Shown here in pieces: positions 32,421 through 42,393 of a stretch of 64,000 bases of DNA. The DNA comes from Arbacia lixula. Lineage: Eukaryota; Echinodermata; Echinoidea; Arbacioida; Arbaciidae. Both the position numbers and the translations under genes were made by a program. The stretch spans positions 15,956,797-16,020,796 of the forward strand of contig OZ022580.1 in assembly GCA_963669155.1 (NCBI GenBank), in the 5' to 3' direction. The notes under the pieces were generated by a model. The model was not told the DNA's origin. It made no database searches and saw nothing but the letters and a program-made list of their open reading frames with translations. Each line of letters starts with the position of its first letter. Positions within the stretch are counted from its first letter, which is position 1.

Positions 32421-33372
32421 AGCTTCTATATTAAAAATGAGTGATTGCAGTCTTTTGTCTTTCCTCAATTGACACAAATATGCGTCTATGTTTTTATTGT
32501 TCTTCTACAATGTACTGTATTCATGTATATTTATACTATATTAAGGTGGTATCAAAATGGCATGCTGAAAAGAATATCGAACTCTTTGTGAACCAGACAA
32601 AATTTGTCCAAAACTTTCTTACTGGTGCACAAAGATTAAAAAAAAAATGTGTCGAAAACAGAAGGAAGAAATATGTTAGGGCTGTCTAAAACATCATTAT
32701 ACCAATATGTTTTATACATATCATAGTTTGCTACTTGCGAAAGAAAAGGAAAGTTTTTAATACTCTGTTACTAGTAAGCTTTACATTGGAATTTTCTTTG
32801 ATCCAATGTTTGGTGCTGTTGACTCGCTGGATGATTCTTCAAATACATAAAGAAAATTGAGTGCAAAGAAAATTTGGGATAAAGATTCACAGCTTCAAAA
32901 TGTTACCTACAAGGCATCTATACAGCTTGAATCAACCCGTTTTGTTTCAGTACATGTTAGTATAAACCTGGCTTGGCCTAAACCTGCTCTCCGACCAAAA
33001 CATTATGCGCAGCAAATGCGTATACGAAATCATTATGTTCAACATAATTATTGTTTCCAACTGGCTCTGAACCGTTATTGTGGGCCTACGATATTTTTCG
33101 TTCAAATATGCAACATGAGAACGTAAAATATATGCACGTTTAAGGAATATGCTCGACATGTTGTACAGTTGTAAATCCAGGTTGACTTGACACAATTGCA
33201 GATGGATAATAGCAGCTGTCGTTCATAAATAGCACGTGCCGGAGTCGAACCTCACTCAGAGGGATGGATATAAATTTCGAGAAACATCCTTGCTTCATCG
33301 GTTCATTTCATCCATACGGCACAACTCCCCGAAATACATGATTACATGAGCCCATGAATATTGGATGATAGG
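32421..33372. other. Intergenic, nothing recognised
   Basis: AT-rich, only short unsupported frames. A tRNA T-arm-like word at about 33240 does not fold into a tRNA with its flanks. Confidence 0.5.
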
Positions 33373-33605
33373 AGTGAGTGAGAGAGGGAGGGAGAGAGAG
33401 AGAGAGAGGGGCCGAAGGGGGGGGGGGGGGGTTACACCCACAAATGTTACAATGCCCACAAATGTAATAACACTTTACCCACAAATGTAACGTCGCCCAC
33501 AAATATAATAACACTTTATCCACTTTATCATAATTTCACCCACAAATGTAATAACGCACTTTACTCACAAATTTTATAACTTTGAACTTCCCACAAATGT
33601 AATGA
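33373..33605. repeat. GA/poly-G tract and CCCACAAATGTAA minisatellite
   Basis: A GAGAG run (33373-33410), then a run of about 13 G, then about seven spaced copies of CCCACAAATGTAATAACACT with variable spacing. Confidence 0.8.
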
Positions 33606-33639
33606 CTTTGTCGAGTTTCTTCATAATTCAAACCCTGTA

Positions 33640-34530
33640 CTAAAGCATTTGTATAGCGCACAGTCTTTATTCCAGACCCAATTATAGGCCTGATCATCTT
33701 CTGTGGAATAACGTGAAAATGGGGCCTAGTCTATCTTCCAGATCCGATTAATTAAAAAATAAGAGCATAGTCTTTTCTGCAGACCCGTTTAATTCATTTT
33801 CTAAATCTCCAAGACCAAGGCCCCATCATCTTATTCCTATGGCATAACATGAGATTCGAGTCTAGTCTTTCCTCAAGACCCTGTTATTTTAAAAATAAGA
33901 GCATAGTCTTTGCTCCAGATATATTAAATTATTTTTTTTAGCTTAAAAGCTCAGACCCCCATCAGCTTTTTATATTCTTATGGAATAACATGAAAATTGA
34001 GCCTAGTCTTTCCTTCAGACCCGACTATATAAAAAAAAGAAGAGTTGAGTCTTTTTCTCCAGATTTCCGTTAATTCATTTTTAAAACCTGGAAAGCTCAG
34101 TACCCATCATCTTATCCTTATAGAATAACAGGAAAATAGAGCCTAGTCTTTCCTCCAGACCCGATAAGTTCACTTTTTAAATCCCCAAAATTAAGGCCAT
34201 TTCTGAGGAGTAACATGAGAATCGCGTCTTGTCTTTCCTCCATACCTGATAATTTAAAAAATAAGAGTGTAGTCTTTTCTTCAGAGCTGCTTAACTCATT
34301 CTTTAAAACTTAAAACTAGGACCCGATCATCTTCTTCTTCTGGAATAAGAGGAGAATCGAGCCTAGTCTTTTATCCAGACCCTGTTATTTAAAAAAAAAT
34401 GAAAACTAAGACCCCACTATCTTCCAAAGTACGACCCTGTAATAAAGCAAAGGTTTAGAGCCTAGTCTTTCCTCCAGACCTGATTAATTAAAAAATAAGA
34501 AAGAAATCATCAAATCTAAGACCCTAGGTA
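33640..34530. repeat. Degenerate ~135-bp tandem satellite
   Basis: Six or more diverged copies of a unit containing GGAATAACATGAAAAT, GAGCCTAGTCTTTCCTCCAG and AAAAAATAAGAGCATAGTCT, at roughly 33707, 33840, 33981, 34120, 34205 and 34341. Each unit contains two related half-units. Confidence 0.8.
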
Positions 34531-34679
34531 AGTAAGATAGGATTAGAATATGATAAGTATAGGGTTAGGGTTGTGTGTGCGTATGTATGCATGTATGATT
34601 AGTCATTTAAGATAATGTCACTTTATATTAAAACTTTTCTTTTTCAAAATGGTCATAAATATAACATCCATCACATATT

Positions 34680-35110
34680 CCATATTTCCAAACGTCTCTG
34701 AGAGGATATTGATTTTTTCAAAACGTTTTATGAACGTTTTAGACGTGTTTTAAAAGGTTTTATAAACGTTCTTATAACTTTCGTAGAGCATTTGGCCGTT
34801 TAGAGTTTAACGTTCCAGACGTGTTTATAAGGCCTCCTAGACGTTCTTAAGACATTTGTAGTGCAATTCATGGTTTGAAAACGTTCCAAACGGTTTTCTA
34901 ACAACGTCTAGAATATAGTTAGAACATTTTCAAAAGGTTTTTGGATGTCTCGAGCTTTCAAAAGTTCTTTGAGGGTTATTTTTTCGTTTAACGTTTAAAA
35001 AACATTTTTAAAACATCTAATACCTATCACATTTTGACGTCATCAAAACGTTTTCGCAAAACGTTCAAGAAATTACTAGGAACGTTCTTAAAACGTTTTT
35101 TTAGATCGTC
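34680..35110. repeat. AACGTT-rich degenerate repeat cluster
   Basis: More than fifteen occurrences of ACGTT/AACGT words in about 430 bp, often as AACGTTTT or its complement, with irregular spacing of about 25-35 bp. No coding frame. It is either a very old tandem repeat or a cluster of short palindromic sites. Confidence 0.65.
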
Positions 35111-36385
35111 TATATCGCACACACATACACGTACTCACATACAATTAAACACGCACACCCGTCACAAAGTACAGACACTTTTTGTAATGACCTCACAGTA
35201 ATACAATTTCTATGGTCTCATGGCTTGCAACACGAAACAACTTAAAACAAATAATGGGTTGCATGGATACACATAGAGAGGGAGAGAGGGAGTGATAGAG
35301 AAAGGAAAAGATGAAAGGGGGGCGTGAGAAGCAGTCATGCATATAGGGACAGAGAGGAATAAGGGCGGGGTAAAGAAAGAGAGGAAAACTATGAAATGCA
35401 ACACAAATTATTTTGAAATTATCCGTTTTCTTAACTTAAACCAAATTTACTCGTGCCATCACAGGTGTCAAATATATTGAAGTTCTTAAGAACATTGAAG
35501 GACTCTTTTGTTTGCCGAATAGCACCTGAAGCTAAACTGAGATTGGTTTGTGTTGCATACTTATATATTAATAGGAGGCATTTCATTTCATATTGATCGG
35601 GGAAGTATTTGATGCTTTAGTAGATAATCAAGCGATATTGTGATCATTTTGAAGCTGCTTATAAATGTTTTGTTTCTGATATTCATTATTTCACATCCGC
35701 ATACATATTCACGCACAAACGTGTACACACATTCATACATACACATACACATGCCTGCACAATACATACCCACAAACACACATACATCGGACTGGGACAC
35801 TGCACTACACATTCAGGTATTTAGGCCTTCCCAGTTTTCTCATACAAAATACCGATATTCATCATAACTAAAACCAATGAGGACTAATTAAAGATTGGTT
35901 TGTTATCGTATAAGATTCTTAAGTGTAAAAAATATAGTGTATTTATTTTGCCCAGTTACTAATCTTGCCAATTTTAGCCCATACACTAATACCAATCATA
36001 CCATATCACGATGGATTGGCAGATATACATCACTAATGTGAGTACATCGAAACGGAAACTTTATGTTTAATCGTGTTTTCTTTAAAAGTAAAGCTCGTTA
36101 AAAAATCGTCCAGTCTCAGTAATGAAATATATATCAATTATTCATCAGAAATACAAAGTATGAGATTACGCAGTCCAAATTTGGAAGCACAAGCAATTTT
36201 GGAAGCACAAGATACAAGATGCAGGATATTTTATTCAGTCCAAAATCATTTAAATTTGCTTTCCCCTAGCACAATAACATTACAATGCAATACATTTATA
36301 GCAATATTATAGACCCATATAAAGAATGAGTTGGAAAAACATATTTGAACATGGTGGTGATTAAAATGTGTAAACGTAGGTTATG
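35111..36385. other. Intergenic with short CA/TACA simple repeats
   Basis: ACAC-rich patches near 35110-35160 and 35700-35790. No gene recognised. Confidence 0.5.
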
Positions 36386-36389
36386 TACA

Positions 36390-36590
36390 AGGGGGGGGTC
36401 AAAAAGTAATGCCTGATGGTCACCAATCTTTATCAATGATCCCACGAACACCAAATTACACCGATTATAGCCTGAGGACTCTTCTACATGGAACTACTGT
36501 TCAACATAGTCCCCATGTCTTTCGATGCATTTACGCCACCGTTGAACCCAAGCATCAAATCCGGGGTGGAAACACTCTGGAGCTTAATTT
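36390..36590 (-). mobile_element. Mariner-type transposon 3' end remnant
   Basis: The minus strand reads FHPGFDAWVQRWRKCIERHG then DYVE, the C-terminal signature of mariner-family transposases. Beyond it lies the terminal sequence GTCAAAAAGTAATGCCTG next to a G run. Frames are broken. Confidence 0.7.
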
Positions 36591-36738
36591 TAGCCACTAA
36601 ACATAACCTTCCCTGTTCCTCAACTTAACAACTGAATTGACTTCAACCAGATCTTCATATCTCTAGAAAGTTTATCATAATAATTTATTTGTATCTATTT
36701 TTCAGATTTAGTGAATACTGATTTAACAATGGTTCTGA

Positions 36739-37402
36739 AGCTTAAAGATCCACTGTCTTCAAAATGTATGTCGACTTACGTTGATGTAACATAATGTACA
36801 TAACAAAATCATTAACTATTCAATGGAAACATGGGTCCTATATTTTAAAATATTTTTTCTTTATTTTTTTTCAGCACTGATAAGCCCCGCCTCCAAAATA
36901 TCCTCCAACTCAAGATCCCCCTTGTGACATCATCAAAGGTAGAAATTAGTAGGATAATATTAAAGCAAAAATTATGCACAAATCAAACATTGCAATGATT
37001 ACCTCCGCCTGCCCACAAGAGCATCACATGTCTTCAAACAAATACTTCAAACAATACTATCTAACAACCTTTCATGTGGGAATAATCGTTTCCTTATGTC
37101 AAAAATATGCTAGCTATGTGATGCTATTACAAGAACTTGCAGGTAGTCATTGCAATGTTTAGTTTGTGCATAAATTATGTCCATTATCCTGCTAATTTCT
37201 ACTTTTGATGATGTCACAGTGGAAATCTTGAGTCGGAGGATATTTTGGAGGCGGGGCTTATCTGTGCTGAGAAAAAATGTAGAAAAATTATTTGAAAATA
37301 TAGAACACATATTTCTATTGAACAGTTGGTGATTTTCTTACATACATATTAAGTTGCATCAACAGAAATCAACATATATTTGATGGCAGGGGCCCTTTAA
37401 GC
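36739..37402. repeat. Foldback element FB5
   Basis: A long imperfect palindrome of about 660 bp. Paired landmarks are GATAAGCCCCGCCTCCAAAA with GGAGGCGGGGCTTATC, TGACATCATCAAAGGTAGAA with its complement near 37200, and GCTTAAAG with CTTTAAGC at the ends. No gene. Confidence 0.8.
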
Positions 37403-37409
37403 AAAGAGC

Positions 37410-37620
37410 AGTCATGGGATTTCTGACGAAAGAGGGTTGCACACCCATGGAAATTCATGGACGGCTTAAAACTGTGTATGGCATGTATGGAGACGCTGTT
37501 GTGGACATCAGCAACGTTTGGCGTTGGGTAAAGAAATTAAAAGAAGGGGTGACTTATATTTCAGACCCAGGTGTGAAAGCAAGGCCTGTGTTTGGTAAGT
37601 TGGTTGAACGTATGCATGGA
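37410..37620 (+). mobile_element. Mariner-type transposase N-terminal remnant
   Basis: Reads MGFLTKEGCTPMEIHGRLKT, VVDISNVWRWVKKLKEG then SDPGVKARP, the paired helix-turn-helix region of mariner/SETMAR-like transposases. The frame continues without family similarity after about 37620. Opposite in orientation to the C-terminal remnant at 36390-36590. Confidence 0.75.
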
Positions 37621-37769
37621 GTTCGGAACAAAGGATTGACGGAAGCGTGTTCCTGTTTGACGTGGGCCACGCTGTCTGATACCAGAACGATTAAATGTAT
37701 AAAATTGATTGAGTGGGTGACTTTGATCTTTCCTTATCTTATCCAATTTTGACAATAGTCTCATATACA

Positions 37770-39199
37770 AGCTTTCCAGTCATACCAAATTTGGTGAAAC
37801 CATCCCGGCATTTATGCATCACCTGGAAACAATAGCCATCAACTGTGCCAAGGATAGAGGAGTATACGCTGCATGGTAATATCAGTGCAATTCACAGGTT
37901 TACACTTTTAACCCTGCCCCGTATTATGATGTTAGTTATGAATATGGAGAGACTTAATTATATCATACTTTTGTCGGTTACAGTTTGATATTCCGAAGGT
38001 TCGTTATTCCGAAGGTTCTTAATTCCGAAACACGTAAATTGCCTGTACCTCGATGCTCGTTAGTCCGAAAACGAAAAAGGGTTCGTTAATCCAAGCATTT
38101 GTCGCGTTATGATACTAGTCGTAAAAACAATGATAAAAAATTTAGAAAGAAAATCAAATTTGGAATAATATACACATTTATACTTTGTTATTACAAAATG
38201 ATGGTTCAGCAGGCTTGCAGAAAACAATAGAAAGAAAGAGAAGGTATGATTTTGAATTTAAAGATTATTCTCGAAACAAGTTTCTTGCTTTATTTGTCTT
38301 TTCGAGGATACTCCAATTTATTTTGAAGCAGAACTACCACACAGCAGTTACTCCTTTGGCATAATTACACATATTTTTTACAATGTAAATTTAAAATCTT
38401 CATTACCAGACAATATCACTGACACGATTTCAACGTGCATTTCCGCAACAGCAAAAATGCCGTCTTTCAAATTGCATTTGTTGGGTGTTTTATTAGAAAA
38501 CTTTAGTGGAAGACATGGCCATTATTATTGTGCATTTGAGATACCATTGTTCCTTCTATTGTAGTGATGATTCCCACAAAGATCAAGGGATTTCTTTTTG
38601 AAGACAACTCCTTTGGATTGCTGAAATCTGTTTGTCATATGCACATATTGTTCCGTCACAGTGATTACAAATGCAATTTAAAGTGACAGGTAAAAAAAAA
38701 AAAGGTGGAATACAACAGCAAGCAAATCGCATGAATATTGGACCCCATATATATTCTTACGAATTATGTGATTTTACAGCAGCAATGAATTTAAGACATG
38801 TAAGAAGAATCATATACAAATGAAATGTAAGAAGCAGATATACCCATATCACCAAAATAATCTTGTTTAATTGAACTGAGATATTGCTACAAGTACGCAG
38901 ACTAAATTATAACTTTGTATGATGTACATTTGCTTCATATTTGAGCTGCCCACCTTCCTTCCGAAATATTCAAAAACTGTTCACGCCATTGTGAACGACC
39001 AAAAGAAAGTAGAATAATTGTGTAATCGTACATGAACATCAGCTTGGTAAATCTCTCATTATCATTTCGAGTTACAATCGTCAATCCTTTCTTCTTTTCT
39101 TTACTCACACTGTATATGATGTTCCTTCCATAAACTGAAAAAGTATATGCTAATCGCATTACTGCGGGAAATTAGAATTGCTAAAATCATAACACATCA
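37770..39199. other. Intergenic, with a short TTCCGAA repeat
   Basis: Near 37990-38090 the words GGTTCGTTATTCCGAA, GGTTCTTAATTCCGAA and GTTAGTCCGAAAA repeat in tandem. Otherwise no gene or element recognised. Confidence 0.5.
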
Positions 39200-40440
39200 A
39201 AAGTATTACGTCACTGTATAGATTTTTTTTATTATGAAACATATGAAAGGATAGTAATCAATGTACATACCTAAACTGTGTGATTGCAATTGAATATGTA
39301 GAGATCCATTTCTTGCTAAAAAAAAAAAAAAAGGAAAAATAACAGCGAAGCATCTTTTGAGTAAGCCCTTCATGGCCGTTCAAATCGTTTGAAAAAAAAT
39401 ATTTTAAAGGGCTTATGTTAATACATTACCAATGCTGAATTTCTATCATTAGCACTTTAATGCATTGTTAAGATAAACCATGCACATGTTATTTCAAGAA
39501 AACGTATATAGTTTCACGTCAACGCCAATTAATGTATATATTAAGTAAGCAGCGTATTAAAGCAAATGTATTTGTCTGAGCTCTTGGTTACATGTGCTTT
39601 CACTCTTTCCTGAGTATAATATATTTAATATATCTTAATCGGTTGTTGATGTATTTATGCTCCGGCATACTTTGGGTTATCACTCATTAGTGTGAATGTT
39701 CATAACAGCAAAAGTACTTTAAAAAAAAATGGTCGACACACCATGGAGTAGATTTAGGTAATAAGTGTATGATATTCGGTTAGATGGTAAGAGAGTAGAT
39801 CTAGAAGCAAATATCTAGTTTTCTAACCACACAATGTGTATCATCAAATATATTATTGACTATTAAATCAATCATTTGCTTGCTACACTTTCCTCACGTC
39901 TTAATTCCGTCAAGGATTAAGGGGTCAGGGTAAAGGTCATGATTGGGCTTAAATGTTGTTTGTATAGAATAGGATAAGGCGTTTAGATTTCAAGTTAGAC
40001 TATTGTAGTGGAAGAAACTAACCGCAGAAAGTTGTCCTACTAAAAAATACAACCTTACTCAAAGACACATTTCCAACGTTGGCGGTTCTCGTACTTTGTG
40101 TTTCTCTGCAGTCAGATGGAAAATGTACTTGTGCTGTGACTTACCATGATGTGCTTAATATAAAATTCTTGATCATGAGTATTTCAGATTATTATTTTAC
40201 TAATGAAGCTATGCGATTGATTAGAACACAAATTAAACACAATCTATACAAATGAGAAAGACTTTTGTGGTAGTGTAGCATGAAACTAGGCAGGTTAAGA
40301 CAATGATTTTCACCGAGATGGATCCTTTGAAGTAAGGATTTCTTATTCCTGACTGGCAGCTGCTCTTAACAATATGATGCATAAGATGATTCATTTCCAC
40401 GTTGATTTAACAATAGGTCATGAATATTGTAAAACATTCA
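39200..40440. repeat. Inverted-duplication arm, gene B side
   Basis: Reverse complement of this block aligns with 30915-32040 in order: the copy of TTACATTGATTACT near 39255, of the GCTTCGCTGTTATTTTTCC type near 39340, of TGCTTTAATACGCTGCTTAC near 39555, and of CTTACTTCAAAGGATCCATC near 40325. Divergence is substantial. Confidence 0.75.
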
Positions 40441-41998
40441 TAGAGTTCAAATTTTACTGATGCGTGGGTAGTTGTGTCGTGTCGTGCTTGTAATGTATAG
40501 GTTTTCCGGGCCGAATTCGTCAAAACAGCAATCAATTTCATCGACATGCATTCATGTTCGGGAAATTTTGGCCCACTTGTCGGGCGCTTCAATTTCAAAC
40601 TTTTTTTCATTCAATTTCATTGTGTTTCACTTCATTTTCTAGTTTTTACATTCAAATAAGAGCGAGTTTCATTCAATTTCGAAATTATTCGAAAATAATT
40701 GTCATTCTTTTACTAGAAGTTTTACTAGAAGGGGAATTATCGCCCAATTGCGTATTCATTTTCGCCTATGTGCAACCTCTTTCGCATTTTGGTCATTCAA
40801 TTAAAAAAAATCACATCCTTTCTTTTTGGACCCGTGAGGCTTTTTTTATTGGGGGGGGGGGGGACGTCAATCTTTTTTCTGTAATTTCACATCATATGTT
40901 ATTATTTTTTTCTTAAATATTATTTAATTCCTTTTTCTTTTTCTTAAGATGTGTTTCATCTTTAATTTCATAGTTTTTATTTCATGTACATTCATATTTT
41001 TCTTTTGATATTCTTTGTATTTCATTTCATATACGTTGCTTCATACAATTTATTTTCGGGGGTTTATATGATGTGTATCAGTGTTTTCATCTGATCTTTA
41101 AGAATAGGTGTATTGTCTTTTTTGTTTGTTTTGTTACATTTTCAGCTTTTTTATCACTCTTCATATCTCTTGTTTTCATCATGGTAAATATTGTGCACTG
41201 CTTCATCCGTCGATTTCCTGGCGATTCAGGCATCTAGGCATATATGTATATATGTTTGAGAATGGTTGTACCACTGGGTGCATTTTGCAGGGGTTATGGT
41301 GTCGATGTACTACACTGCAACCTCTCTCAGGATGGTGCAGGCCCTGTATGTAGCTTGCGGTTGAACTTACAAGAAAAGTCAGAAATAGCCCACCTTTTCT
41401 GACGACTGTTATCGGTGTATTGAGAGCTACAAGCTAATGAATCACATCACCTTTCTTCTTGCGAAACTGTGCATATAATTCTTCTAACGGAAATACACAA
41501 ATTGACAAATTAGCATAAGATGAAAACCACTGCACAAATGTCAAAAATGTATGCCTGTTCACTAAATTGAATAACCGAATTCTTACTGCAGACTGTCATT
41601 TTTAATTTTACCTATCTGAAAGAATATCTTAACGCGCGAGTAATTGTTTAAGGGACTATGATGTGTAACAATGTGAAATAGATGATTTTCTCCTGCAACG
41701 TAAAATCAGAGTTACAGCCTGTTTAGATTATTATCACAGTATTCTTCGATTAGATCAATATGGACACATCGACATTATTACTTACTACATCTAAACAAGC
41801 ATCTAGCATGATTCCTTGCATCTTAATTTGTGTATACGTCAAATCTAGACAAAACCCATCTACATCAAGTTGGGTGTGAAAGCGCACCCTTTTAAGAAAA
41901 TGTGGTGTGGGTTGTTACACCAGATATGTCAATTAAGGGCATCAATGGAAACCCGACTGAGTTTTACCAGCAGGTTGAGCAGCGGGTGATGTCGGGGG
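40441..41998. other. 3' flank of gene B
   Basis: No gene. It includes a pyrimidine-rich TTTCATT block (40560-41100) with a G run near 40850. Just beyond the premature stop, about 41940-41998, sequence homologous to the last 20 codons of the gene A tail is still readable. Confidence 0.5.
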
Positions 41999-42393
41999 CT
42001 AAGCGACTGGCAGGGAGTTCAGCCCCTGGTACGCGGGCGGAGGAAGTGGCGGAGCAGAGGGGTTGGAAGGGTTGGTCTCGGACGGACCCGGTACTTGGCC
42101 CGGCCCCTGGGTGAAAGCGGGGTTTGCGATCGCACTCGGCTGACCGTACTGCGGGGGCTGTACGGGAGGAACGTCGCTGGTTCCAGAAGCTAGTCCGGCG
42201 GGATTGTGACTGTCCGTGGTGCAACCTACTTCAGGGACTCCGATGGTTGGTCCCTCGGTAGCTGCCAGAGAGGTCGTGACGGGTTTAGCATGGTTGCAAA
42301 CGTAGCAAGTTGCTACCGCTCCGACCACCAGGACAAGGGACAAAGAAACACCGGCGAACGACATCACTCCTACCACCTTGGACGAACCCGTAT
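41999..42393 (-). CDS. Gene B last exon: TM helix and shortened tail
   Basis: 395 bp from an acceptor TTTTACCAATAG (phase 1) to a TAG. The helix [19 protein letters not shown] is almost the same as in gene A, followed by NHAK and a Pro-rich tail with PPQYG and NPAF. The YQEL site of gene A is YQGL here. Where gene A continues after PVA, gene B has TAG, although homologous codons persist beyond it. The acceptor used by gene A is not conserved; this one lies 27 codon-aligned bases further in. Confidence 0.75.

Noticed and set aside
33225..33265. Possible tRNA (GTCGAACC T-arm-like word)
   Set aside because: Flanks do not provide an acceptor stem or anticodon arm.
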